64,000 bases of DNA, taken from positions 86,713 through 150,712 of the forward strand of contig VGFK01000004.1 of NCBI GenBank assembly GCA_016868895.1, read 5' to 3'. Position numbers and translations under genes: made by a program. Shown here piece after piece: positions 17,990-26,800 of the stretch; the stretch's first letter is position 1, and the number at the start of each line of letters is the position of its first letter. Below the pieces are notes generated by a model. The model was not told the origin of the DNA, did not search any database, and was given only the letters and a program-made list of their open reading frames with translations. This DNA comes from Bacteroidota bacterium (lineage in GTDB: Bacteria > Bacteroidota > Bacteroidia > Chitinophagales > Chitinophagaceae).

Positions 17990-18853
17990 ATGAGCACAAT
18001 AGAAGCCTCTGAACTTATTCTGAATAAACGCGGTGCGATTTATCATTTGGATCTGTTGCCCGGTGAAATTGCGGATACCGTCATAACGGTGGGCGACCCT
18101 GCTCGGGTTGAAAAAATCAGTCGGCATTTTGATGGTGTATCTCACAAGAAAAAACAACGGGAGTTTGTGACGCATACGGGTCGTTTGGGACAAAAAACGA
18201 TAAGTGTGATGTCCACCGGGATTGGTCCTGACAACATCGACATTGCCCTAACTGAATTAGATGCGCTGTTCAACATCGACTTTCATTCCAGAACTGAAAA
18301 AAAGAATAGAACACGACTCAATATCATTCGCATTGGTACCTGCGGATCCCTTCAAGCCGATGTTGAATGCGATAGTATTGTTGCATCGACTCATGCCATT
18401 GGATTGGATAACCTCATGCACTTTTATCCATTTCGCATGGATGACCATGAACAATCAATGCTCGGTGCATTCAGGCAACAGATCGCCCTGCTGCCCGCTC
18501 TTCAACCCTACTGCACCACTGCCGATCCGCATTTACTGGCAACATTTGCATCAAATTGCCATGCAGGCATTACCGTAACCTGTCCGGGTTTTTACGCTCC
18601 ACAAGGCAGAAATCTGCGATCCGGCTTGTCCATGCCCGCCCTGAATACACAGCTTTCCGCCTTTCGGTGGAGCAATATGCGCATCCTGAATTTTGAAATG
18701 GAAACTGCTGCTATTTATGCGTTGGGGAAATTGCTTGGGCACCAGTGTTTGTCGCTCAGCACGATAGTCGCCAACCGCCAAGCCAAAACTTTTTCTGAAC
18801 ATCCGGATGCAGCCATCGAACGATTGATTCAACACGTGCTACGCAACTTATAA
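17990..18853 (+). CDS. Nucleoside phosphorylase (uridine phosphorylase-like)
   Basis: Purine/uridine phosphorylase family enzyme cleaving a nucleoside with phosphate. The 287-residue protein starts MSTIEASELILNKRGAIYHL; motifs are TVGDPARVEKIS (phosphate loop), STGIGPDNIDIAL, IRIGTCGSLQ and NFEMETAAIYALGKLLGH (ribose-binding Glu). Bacteroidota homologues begin with the same SELILN element, supporting this start over an ATG 17 codons upstream that lies in the promoter. Base specificity cannot be read with certainty. Confidence 0.9.
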   Translation: MSTIEASELILNKRGAIYHLDLLPGEIADTVITVGDPARVEKISRHFDGVSHKKKQREFVTHTGRLGQKTISVMSTGIGPDNIDIALTELDALFNIDFHSRTEKKNRTRLNIIRIGTCGSLQADVECDSIVASTHAIGLDNLMHFYPFRMDDHEQSMLGAFRQQIALLPALQPYCTTADPHLLATFASNCHAGITVTCPGFYAPQGRNLRSGLSMPALNTQLSAFRWSNMRILNFEMETAAIYALGKLLGHQCLSLSTIVANRQAKTFSEHPDAAIERLIQHVLRNL

Positions 18854-18859
18854 GAAACA

Positions 18860-19642
18860 ATGGAGATCTTTTTTCACAAATACCATGGCACTGGAAACGA
18901 CTTCATCATCCTGGACAACAGGGATCACCGCTATGAAAAATTAACTGCATCGGCAATTTGCGGGTTGTGTGATCGAAGGACCGGAATTGGTGCAGATGGC
19001 TTAATGATGCTGGAATCAGCCGAGGGGTATGACTTTCGCATGCTCTATTTCAATACCGATGGAAAACCAGGAAGCATGTGCGGAAACGGTGGAAGGTGTT
19101 TGGTGGCTTTTGCGTACGAAATAGGCATACAACAACAGCACTATCGATTTATCGCCAGTGACGGTCCCCATGCTGCAGAACGACTCGAAGACGGTCGGAT
19201 TCGTTTGCACATGATAGATGTAACCGGAATCACAGCAAGTTCGGGTGCGACAGTAATGAATACAGGTTCACCGCACTACGTTCAATTTGTAGAAGATGTT
19301 TCCTTGATAAACGTCTTTGATGCAGGAAGAACAGTTCGGTACAGTCCTGCATTTGCCGATCAAGGCATTAACGTGAATTTTGTTGCCCGAACAAAAAAGG
19401 GAATTACTATTCGCACCTATGAACGCGGGGTTGAAGATGAAACATACAGCTGCGGAACAGGTGCAACAGCGTGCGCCATTGCATCGACGCACGAAAATGG
19501 GCACCATGCAGTATCCGTTCAAGTGAAAGGAGGAGAACTGGAAGTTGAATTCACCCGTATAAACAAGGAAACAATATCCGATATCCGGCTCATTGGTCCC
19601 GCTACGCATGTATTTACCGGAACAACATCCATCTATGTTTAA
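18860..19642 (+). CDS. dapF: Diaminopimelate epimerase
   Basis: Converts LL- to meso-diaminopimelate for peptidoglycan and lysine. The 260-residue protein has the two catalytic cysteines: Cys74 in MCGNGGRC and Cys198 in YSCGTGATACA. It begins MEIFFHKYHGTGNDFII, the family N-terminus. It follows the phosphorylase by 6 bases and overlaps the Nudix gene by 8. Confidence 0.96.
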   Translation: MEIFFHKYHGTGNDFIILDNRDHRYEKLTASAICGLCDRRTGIGADGLMMLESAEGYDFRMLYFNTDGKPGSMCGNGGRCLVAFAYEIGIQQQHYRFIASDGPHAAERLEDGRIRLHMIDVTGITASSGATVMNTGSPHYVQFVEDVSLINVFDAGRTVRYSPAFADQGINVNFVARTKKGITIRTYERGVEDETYSCGTGATACAIASTHENGHHAVSVQVKGGELEVEFTRINKETISDIRLIGPATHVFTGTTSIYV

Positions 19643-20099
19643 CATTCGTGTATACGGCATTTTAATTACCTCAGATCATTCAGTTTTGGTCAGCGACGAA
19701 TTCATTCGAGGAAATTACTACACTAAATTTCCGGGAGGTGGACTGGAATTTGGAGAAGGAACACGCGAGTGCCTAGCCCGGGAATTCATGGAAGAAATGA
19801 ATTTGAAAGTACGGGTAGGCGAACATCTCTACACAACAGATTTTTTTCAACGATCAGCATTCGATCCTGAGCACCAAATCATTTCCATATATTACCGGGT
19901 TCATCCGGAGGAGCCCATTCGGGTTCCGCTGCGCAGCTCTGTATTTGAATTTGATGAGCAACAAATGGCCATCTACCATGCCACCGGAGAGACCGAGACA
20001 TTTCGCACTATTTCGCTAACAAATTTTACGCCTGAATCAGTCACCCTACCGATCGACAAAGTAGTGGCGGGGTTGATAAAAAACAATGGGGCGCAATGA
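19635..20099 (+). CDS. Nudix hydrolase
   Basis: A 154-residue protein starting MFNIRVYGILITSDHSVLV. The Nudix box is complete except its end: GGLEFGEGTRECLAREFMEE, matching Gx5Ex7REUxEE. This indicates hydrolysis of a nucleoside diphosphate linked to another moiety; the substrate is not predictable. The chosen ATG overlaps the dapF stop by 8 bases; a longer frame starts inside dapF. Its TGA stop directly abuts the mscL stop. Confidence 0.88.
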   Translation: MFNIRVYGILITSDHSVLVSDEFIRGNYYTKFPGGGLEFGEGTRECLAREFMEEMNLKVRVGEHLYTTDFFQRSAFDPEHQIISIYYRVHPEEPIRVPLRSSVFEFDEQQMAIYHATGETETFRTISLTNFTPESVTLPIDKVVAGLIKNNGAQ

Positions 20100-20528
20100 T
20101 TATTTCGCCTTTAATGCATCTCGAATCTCTATGAGCAAGCTGTCCGTTGACGAAACAGACGGAGATGACGCCTCCTCTTTTTTCTTTAATGCATTGATGG
20201 CTTTTACGACCATAAACATGGCAAAAGCCACAATGATAAAATCTATCAGCACCGTAATGAATGTCCCCCATTCCAATGCTACAGCATCAGCGTGGGGCAC
20301 CACTACTTTCCCGCTCTGGTCGCGCACCTCGCTGATCTCCCCTTTTAATATGAACTTTTTATCATAAAAATTGACACCGCCGGTCATTAGTCCGATTACA
20401 GGAGCAACCATTTTTTCGGTAAATGTTGAAACCACTTTTCCAAAAGCACCCCCCATTACAAATGCAACAGCAATGTCGACTAAATTACCCCTCAATGCAA
20501 ACTGTTTGAATTCTTTTACAATTCCCAT
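20100..20528 (-). CDS. mscL: Large-conductance mechanosensitive channel MscL
   Basis: Homopentameric osmotic safety valve of the inner membrane. The 142-residue protein starts MGIVKEFKQFALRGNLVDIA with the pore helix AFVMGGAFGKVVSTF, the periplasmic loop and the second membrane helix around residues 82-105, then a charged cytoplasmic end (KKKEEASS). Length fits the family. Confidence 0.95.
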   Translation of the reverse strand: MGIVKEFKQFALRGNLVDIAVAFVMGGAFGKVVSTFTEKMVAPVIGLMTGGVNFYDKKFILKGEISEVRDQSGKVVVPHADAVALEWGTFITVLIDFIIVAFAMFMVVKAINALKKKEEASSPSVSSTDSLLIEIRDALKAK

Positions 20529-20587
20529 AGACGCTGATTTGACTTGAATTTAATTCATTCTCAACAAATACAGACCCTTGAATTCAA

Positions 20588-20595
20588 TATATTTG
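20588..20595 (+). promoter_or_regulatory. -7 promoter element TATATTTG of the YfhO/glycosyltransferase operon
   Basis: Perfect TAnnTTTG, 24 bases upstream of the ATG at 20620; it supports that start over an ATG at 20578, which would lie upstream of the promoter. Confidence 0.6.
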
Positions 20596-20619
20596 TATGC
20601 ATTGATAAAATTCAGATCG

Positions 20620-23091
20620 ATGAAATCAATTAATTATCGGACCAGCATTCCTCACCTGTGCTCCCTGGGCATTTTTATCCTCCTCGCATTGATTTTTTGC
20701 AAGCCTGCACTCGAGGGAAAAGTCCTTCAACAAAGCGATATCGTGCATTGGAAGGGCATGAGCAAGGACATCAGCGATTACAAGGAAGTGAAAGGAACAG
20801 CTCCCCTATGGACCAACAGCATGTTCAGCGGAATGCCCGGTTTTCAGATTGCCACCAATAACAATAATATTCTACCCTATTATGCCAACGAGGCATTTGC
20901 CTTGTTCATTCCAAAACCTTTCCGGTTTTTCATATTGGCCTGTCTGGGATTTTATTTTCTGTGTTGGGCATTTGGCATCAGCCCATGGATTGGGATCATT
21001 GGAGCCTTGGGCTATGCCTACGCTTCATACTCTTCCATCATTGTCGCAGTGGGACATGAAACCAAAATGCTTTCAATGGCCTATGTGCCTGCATTGATAG
21101 GAGCCATGCAGCTGATCTTTTCAGGAAGATTATGGATCGGAACAGCACTGACGGCTCTGTTTAGCGCAATCCTCATCTCCCATAACCACTACCAAATTGA
21201 TTATTACTTCCTGATCATAGCACTGGGCATGTCAACAGCCCTCCTTGCAGCGGCCATAAACAATAAGACAATTGGAAGCTTTTTCAAGCCGGCAATGCTG
21301 GCATTAATGGGGGGACTCATCGGGGTGCTGACAAATGCGGTGATGATTTTTACGACCTACGATTACTCAAAAGCAACCATACGCGGGGGACAAGCAGCGC
21401 TGAATACTAAAGATACGGGTACAACGGAAACAAAAGGTGGACTGGACACGGGATACGCATTTGCCTGGAGCTACGGAAAAGCCGAGACCATGACCCTGAT
21501 GGTTCCAAATGTTTATGGCGGAGCCTCCCAATTACTAGGAGAAGATTCAAAGCTGATTCAGACCCTGAACGAAAAGAATATACCGCAGGAACTGGGCAAC
21601 CAACTGTATGGCGCATTTCCTGCCTATTGGGGACCTCAACCCAGCACTTCGGGACCTGTTTATGTGGGTGCTGTTTTTTGTTTTCTGTTCCTGCTTGGAA
21701 TTTTTCTGGTTCGGGGTCCCACCAAATGGTGGATCCTGGCAGTAACTGCACTGGCCATCATCATGTCGTGGGGAAAAAACTTTGCAACATTCAACACGTT
21801 TTTGTTTGAACACCTCCCACTCTACAATAAATTTCGTGCCCCCTCCATGATTCTTGTCATTCCGCAATTGACGATCCCCCTTTTGGGAATGCTGGCACTG
21901 AATAAGGTATTCTCCGGCGAACTCAGCAAAGAAGAACTACTGCAATCCCTGAAACGCACTGCTCTGGCAGCTGCTGCAGTTGTTGTCGTTGCCATTGGAT
22001 TATATATGAGTTTTGACTATACAACCGCTAATGATCGCTTTATCCAACAACAACTCACCAACATGTCGCAAGGCGACACCACCCTTGGATCGGATATAAT
22101 AAAAAGCGTGGCAGAAGACAGAAAAAAAATGTTTGGAGATGATCTCATCCGATCTGTACTGCTGATGGCTATTGCATTCATGCTGATCTTTCTCTACAAC
22201 AAAAAAATATTCAATACAACCGGCGCACTTGCCGCACTCATCTGTTTGTCCGCATTTGATGTGCTGGGAGTAAGCGCTCGCTACCTGAATGCAGAAAAGT
22301 TTCTTGAGCCGGAAGAATACGAAGGCAATTTTTCACCCACACCCGCCGATCTGCAAATCAAACAAGACACCGGAAATCATTACCGCGTATTCAATTTAAC
22401 TCAAGATGTTTTCAACGACGCCATCACATCGTATCACCACCGATCTGTTGGTGGTTACCATGCAGCAAAATTGAGCATCTACCAGGATCTGATCGAAAAT
22501 CAACTCTCCAAACAACTCATGAACATGGAGGTGTTGAACATGCTGGACACCCGGTATATCATTGCACCCGACTCGATTGGCAATCCATCCCCTTCGTTTA
22601 ATCCAAATGCACTGGGTGCCGTATGGCTGGTCAATGAAATCAAATGGGTAAAGGATCCAAAAGATGCCATGAAAGCGCTGGATAGTTTCAATGCCGCTTC
22701 CACTGCTATTATAGAGGAAAAAGACCGCTCTTCTATAAAACAAATCAGTGGAGAGGATTCATCTGCTTCCATTCAACTTACCCAACCCGGTCACGATACG
22801 CTCATCTATTCGTATGCGGCTTCTACTCCACAGTTCGCTGTGTTCAGCGAAGTGTTCTACGACAAAGGGTGGAAAGCTTATGTGGATGGGCAGGAACGAC
22901 CGATCGTTCGCACCAATTATGCATTGCGTGGACTCTCCCTGGAACCCGGTCAACATGAAATCCAATTTCGGTTTGAACCAGCATCGTTCTTAACTGGATA
23001 CAGCATTACCCGCTATGCGCAATGGGTGCTTGTGGTGCTGCTGATTGTTGCAGTGGCCATTACTATACGAAAAAAGAAAAGCATTACGTGA
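20620..23091 (+). CDS. YfhO family membrane protein (GT-C-like)
   Basis: An 823-residue polytopic protein with roughly a dozen membrane segments and a soluble C-terminal domain. YfhO proteins resemble GT-C glycosyltransferases and take part in glycosylation of teichoic or surface polymers in other bacteria. Typical elements are LPLYNKFRAPSMILVIPQL and the beta-rich tail FYDKGWKAYVDGQERPI, then one last membrane helix. It is followed by three glycosyltransferases with 1-base spacing or 4-base overlaps, pointing to surface glycan assembly (inference). Confidence 0.85.
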   Translation: MKSINYRTSIPHLCSLGIFILLALIFCKPALEGKVLQQSDIVHWKGMSKDISDYKEVKGTAPLWTNSMFSGMPGFQIATNNNNILPYYANEAFALFIPKPFRFFILACLGFYFLCWAFGISPWIGIIGALGYAYASYSSIIVAVGHETKMLSMAYVPALIGAMQLIFSGRLWIGTALTALFSAILISHNHYQIDYYFLIIALGMSTALLAAAINNKTIGSFFKPAMLALMGGLIGVLTNAVMIFTTYDYSKATIRGGQAALNTKDTGTTETKGGLDTGYAFAWSYGKAETMTLMVPNVYGGASQLLGEDSKLIQTLNEKNIPQELGNQLYGAFPAYWGPQPSTSGPVYVGAVFCFLFLLGIFLVRGPTKWWILAVTALAIIMSWGKNFATFNTFLFEHLPLYNKFRAPSMILVIPQLTIPLLGMLALNKVFSGELSKEELLQSLKRTALAAAAVVVVAIGLYMSFDYTTANDRFIQQQLTNMSQGDTTLGSDIIKSVAEDRKKMFGDDLIRSVLLMAIAFMLIFLYNKKIFNTTGALAALICLSAFDVLGVSARYLNAEKFLEPEEYEGNFSPTPADLQIKQDTGNHYRVFNLTQDVFNDAITSYHHRSVGGYHAAKLSIYQDLIENQLSKQLMNMEVLNMLDTRYIIAPDSIGNPSPSFNPNALGAVWLVNEIKWVKDPKDAMKALDSFNAASTAIIEEKDRSSIKQISGEDSSASIQLTQPGHDTLIYSYAASTPQFAVFSEVFYDKGWKAYVDGQERPIVRTNYALRGLSLEPGQHEIQFRFEPASFLTGYSITRYAQWVLVVLLIVAVAITIRKKKSIT

Positions 23092-23092
23092 G

Positions 23093-23908
23093 ATGTCCAG
23101 CACTCCTTTGGTAAGCGTGATCATGCCGGTATACAATACCGCACCTTTCCTGAGAGAGGCCATTGACAGTATACTGAATCAGACCTTAACTGATTTTGAA
23201 CTGATTCTCATCGACGATGCATCTACAGATGAAAGTGCCTCTATTTTGCACGCATATTCGGATGAGCGCATACGCATCATTCAAAACGAAAAGAATCTTG
23301 GGCTGGCAGTATCCCTCAACAAAGCCACTCGGGTATCCAAAGGAAAATTCATCGCGCGGATGGATGGGGATGATGTTTCATTGGCCCACCGACTGGAACT
23401 GCAGGCATCTCAGTTGCAAAAATTGCCTCATCATTCGGTAGTATGCAGCACCTGCATACTGATCGATGAGCAAGGCAATAAAATTGGAAAATGGAAAGAC
23501 GACAGCCAGTATCTCACTGCAAAAAAAATTCGGGCAAAACTTCCATCCAACAACTGCATTGTTCACCCTTCGATCATCATGAGGCGAGAATTGCTCCTGG
23601 AATATTTTTACGATCCTGAACAATCGGCAGCAGAAGATTATGACTTATGGTTGCGCATGGCTGCCGAAGGGGTAATGTTTCACAAATTTGAAGAACCGCT
23701 GGTGCTGCACCGAATCAGAAAACAATCTTTCACCCGGGAGCGACAACACAATGTGTTTTTTAAATTGTTTCGGATCAAAATTATTTTTTTGTTTCACGGG
23801 CTCATCAAGGGACAAGCGAATGGTTTTATGGCAAAAACTCTGCTCTATGCGATGATCGACTTGATCAAAGGCGCGGCTAAAGAAATTAAAAAAGGGATAA
23901 AACGATGA
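23093..23908 (+). CDS. Family 2 glycosyltransferase
   Basis: A 271-residue GT-A enzyme beginning MSSTPLVSVIMPVYNTAPFL. Nucleotide-sugar site: LIDDASTDES, then the DxD-like RMDGDD near residue 91, and the acceptor-loop region SAAEDYDLWLRMA. The C-terminal part is basic and amphipathic, suggesting membrane association. One base after the YfhO stop; its TGA overlaps the next ATG. Confidence 0.9.
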   Translation: MSSTPLVSVIMPVYNTAPFLREAIDSILNQTLTDFELILIDDASTDESASILHAYSDERIRIIQNEKNLGLAVSLNKATRVSKGKFIARMDGDDVSLAHRLELQASQLQKLPHHSVVCSTCILIDEQGNKIGKWKDDSQYLTAKKIRAKLPSNNCIVHPSIIMRRELLLEYFYDPEQSAAEDYDLWLRMAAEGVMFHKFEEPLVLHRIRKQSFTRERQHNVFFKLFRIKIIFLFHGLIKGQANGFMAKTLLYAMIDLIKGAAKEIKKGIKR

Positions 23909-25098
23909 GTTATTCATTCTATCTGCTAAAAAGGTGGCTAGAAGACATCATCTTATTTCCACTGGTCGCCACAGGGAAACTGTTCAAGAATCGCTTACCC
24001 AACATATCAGTTGATTACGTATTGATTTTCCCTTTCCACCATTTGGGGGGAGCAGAGCGGGTGCATCTGAATATATCCCGTGCATTAAAAGATAAAAAAT
24101 GCCTGATACTATTCACCCGAAAATCAGATTCACTGGGATTTCGAAAATCATTTGAGGCAACGGGTCACACGATATGTGACATTTCAACATTCACCGATAA
24201 CAAGTGGATATACTTTTGTAATATTTTCTACCGCGGAGTTGTTGCCGGCTGGGTGAACGAAAAACGTCCAGTGGTTTTCAATGGTCAAAGCAATTTTGGA
24301 TATAAAATTTCACCTTGGATAGACCCCTCCATTGCTCAAGTTGAATTGATTCATGCCTTTTGTTCGTTTTCATGGATCAGAATACCATTTGCCGCCTTTT
24401 ACCAAAAGACGATCATGATCAGCAAATTCGCCATTGCACAACATGAACAACAATATACATCGCTATCTGTACCCGAAATACTAAAGCACCGTATTGTATA
24501 CATACCCAATGGGGTCGATACACCCCTATCTGAAAAAAGTAAAGAACCTCCTCCTCCATTGAATGTTTTATTTGTTGGTCGACCTGACCGGGATAAACGA
24601 CCCGAATTGTTTGCCCAGATTGCTGAGCGCTGCAGTGCAGCAGGACTGAAGACACGCTTTCATGTGATTGGAGTTTCCAAAGAATTCATTGCAACTGCTT
24701 ATCATCCTTATCTTGTTTTCCATGGAGCCCTATCAAGTGACACCCAACTGAATGCTCTGTACCAAGAGGGACATGTGCTGGTGTTATGTTCACTGCACGA
24801 AGGATTCCCATTAGTCATTGCGGAAGCCATGATGGCGGGAAATGTGATTCTCTCTACCCCCGTAGGCGATATTCCTCATCATGTTCATGATGCGGAACAT
24901 GGATTTTTATTCACTTCCATAAAAAATAATGAAATCATCATCCTAGAAGCGGTCGATCACATCCGCCAATTCATAGAAGACCCTGACCAGCTGCAACACA
25001 TGGCAGAGAATAACAAACACTATGCAAAAGAAGTTTTTGGAATGACTACTTTTGAAAACCGGTACCGTGAATTATTGACTGAAACCATTCATTCGTGA
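23905..25098 (+). CDS. Family 4 glycosyltransferase
   Basis: A 397-residue GT-B enzyme. The N-terminal domain has the HHLGGAERV motif; the C-terminal domain has NVLFVGRPDRDKRPELF and the sugar-nucleotide Glu motif EGFPLVIAEAMMAG, as in GT4. It overlaps the preceding gene by 4 bases (ATGA) and the next by 4 (GTGA). Base composition is slightly more AT-rich than its neighbours by eye, as often with glycan genes. Confidence 0.9.
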   Translation: MSYSFYLLKRWLEDIILFPLVATGKLFKNRLPNISVDYVLIFPFHHLGGAERVHLNISRALKDKKCLILFTRKSDSLGFRKSFEATGHTICDISTFTDNKWIYFCNIFYRGVVAGWVNEKRPVVFNGQSNFGYKISPWIDPSIAQVELIHAFCSFSWIRIPFAAFYQKTIMISKFAIAQHEQQYTSLSVPEILKHRIVYIPNGVDTPLSEKSKEPPPPLNVLFVGRPDRDKRPELFAQIAERCSAAGLKTRFHVIGVSKEFIATAYHPYLVFHGALSSDTQLNALYQEGHVLVLCSLHEGFPLVIAEAMMAGNVILSTPVGDIPHHVHDAEHGFLFTSIKNNEIIILEAVDHIRQFIEDPDQLQHMAENNKHYAKEVFGMTTFENRYRELLTETIHS

Positions 25099-26003
25099 AA
25101 TCCATCGGATTCATCATCATTACGTATAATCGTCCAGCAGAACTACTGGCTTTATTGAATAACCTAACTGGACTCGAGCAAAAAGAAACCTTGCTTCAGG
25201 AGATCATCATTGTCAACAACGATTCTTCTGAAAGCTACAACGAAGCGGAACTGTTCATCAACCAGCATAAAGAACTTCCTATCCGCTACATCCATTCAGC
25301 AGAAAATCTGGGGGTAGCCAAAGGTCGGAACCTGGCCCTGTATTATGCAACAGCTCCGATTTTAGTTATGCTGGATGATGACGGAGAATTACAGAACAGC
25401 AATGCTCTAATGGCACTGGACAATCTGTTCAATGAAAAAGGAGAATCCCTTGCAGTAGCATCGTTCAAAGTCAACTACTTCAGTACAGGAGCCATGCAGG
25501 TGAATGCTTTTCCACATAAACAGTTTCATAAACGCAAAGACCTGCACGAATTTGAAACCTATTATTTTGCCGGAGGTGCACATGCAATCCGAAAAACAGT
25601 CATGCAAGAATTGAACGGCTACCCGATTGAATTTTTTTATGGGATGGAGGAATACGATTTGAGTTACCGCATTATTGACAAAGGGTATAGCATTCTTTAT
25701 ACAGATGCAGTGGTTATGTTGCATAAAGAATCGCCTGCCGGCAGGCCGCCTCACCGCGATAAAATGAAAATGCTTTGGAAAAATAAATCCGTTGTGGCGT
25801 GGAGGTATTTACCCGGGGTATATTTTTGGACCACCAAATGGATGTGGTCATTTGAATACTTAAGAAAAACCTCCTTTGATCTGTGGGGATGGCTAAAAGG
25901 ATGGCGTGAAATCAGAACGATACCTCATAGCCAAAAAAGAATGCCAATTGGCAAAGACGCCTTATTGCGTTTGAAAAATCTTGATGCCAGGCTTTGGTAC
26001 TGA
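25095..26003 (+). CDS. Family 2 glycosyltransferase, GTG start
   Basis: A 302-residue GT-A enzyme starting MKSIGFIIITYNRPAELLAL, with VNNDSSES, MLDDDGE (DxD) near residue 95 and the GMEEYDLSYRI acceptor-site motif. The GTG start is inside the stop of the GT4 gene, a translational-coupling arrangement. Last gene of the glycan operon and convergent with mqnA 3 bases away. Confidence 0.9.
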   Translation: MKSIGFIIITYNRPAELLALLNNLTGLEQKETLLQEIIIVNNDSSESYNEAELFINQHKELPIRYIHSAENLGVAKGRNLALYYATAPILVMLDDDGELQNSNALMALDNLFNEKGESLAVASFKVNYFSTGAMQVNAFPHKQFHKRKDLHEFETYYFAGGAHAIRKTVMQELNGYPIEFFYGMEEYDLSYRIIDKGYSILYTDAVVMLHKESPAGRPPHRDKMKMLWKNKSVVAWRYLPGVYFWTTKWMWSFEYLRKTSFDLWGWLKGWREIRTIPHSQKRMPIGKDALLRLKNLDARLWY

Positions 26004-26006
26004 CCG

Positions 26007-26753
26007 TCAGAGTGATGATGCGCGCGTCAAAAACAAATCGATTGCTTTTCGTTTGTTTTGATCCAACCGATACGATATGTTTTCTTTGAAGTACCGATTC
26101 AGATCATACGCTTGAAAATGAATGTCACGAATTACAGCATCCAGGTGTTCTACTCCCACTGCAACAGCCTTGTTGAAATTCACCAAAAAAGAGTCGCTTA
26201 ACGTTTGTGTGGTTACCCAAACTGCAAAAACAAATGGAAGCCCCGTCATTTCCACCCATGCTATTCCCAGATCGGTTACATGAGGAAACAAGGATCGCGC
26301 CATCAGTGCCCGATCTCCAATCAGCAACGCCGCCTCGGTGCCCGATACCGATAATAACTCCTCATCTGTAGTGGAAGGCATGAATGAACAATTAAGTTTG
26401 AAGTGATCTCGCAGTATCAGTTTGCAGAGCATAACCGACGTCCGGGATTGGTAATCTAGTCGCACCGCATTTATTTCATGCAGAGGGACGCGACTGAACA
26501 GGCAGACCGAAGCCACTTCTCCCTCAGTTCCAATGCAGTAATCGGAGATAATGGCATACTCTTTCAGTCCGAGCAAACCAGCCACTGGTACCAGACCAAT
26601 ATCGATCCGGCCATTATTTAAATCCTTAACAAGATTGGATGGATAATCCAACTGTAACCGATGAGGATGGTGTTGCAGGCCCCGTTCCATGCCGTAAAGC
26701 ATGGGACGTGTATTCAAGTAGCTCACTGCTCCAATCCGAATTTCCCGTTCCAA
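26007..26753 (-). CDS. mqnA: Chorismate dehydratase MqnA (futalosine menaquinone pathway)
   Basis: Converts chorismate to 3-enolpyruvyl-benzoate, first step of the futalosine route to menaquinone. Motifs: IRIGAVSYLNTRPMLYG at the start and DIGLVPVAGLLGL later, then the periplasmic-binding-protein-like fold. The start is uncertain: a TTG at 26753 places the protein (about 248 residues) exactly where family homology begins, while the first ATG, at 26816, would run into purB and its promoter. Divergent from purB. Confidence 0.85.
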   Translation of the reverse strand: MEREIRIGAVSYLNTRPMLYGMERGLQHHPHRLQLDYPSNLVKDLNNGRIDIGLVPVAGLLGLKEYAIISDYCIGTEGEVASVCLFSRVPLHEINAVRLDYQSRTSVMLCKLILRDHFKLNCSFMPSTTDEELLSVSGTEAALLIGDRALMARSLFPHVTDLGIAWVEMTGLPFVFAVWVTTQTLSDSFLVNFNKAVAVGVEHLDAVIRDIHFQAYDLNRYFKENISYRLDQNKRKAIDLFLTRASSL

Positions 26754-26764
26754 TGATATTGATG

Positions 26765-26772
26765 TAAATTTG
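26765..26772 (+). promoter_or_regulatory. purB -7 promoter element TAAATTTG
   Basis: Perfect TAnnTTTG, 28 bases before the purB ATG. A degenerate minus-strand counterpart (TAACTTGC) lies at 26775-26782 and could serve mqnA. Confidence 0.55.
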
Positions 26773-26800
26773 CCGCAAGTTACACCAATCGCCACTGAAA

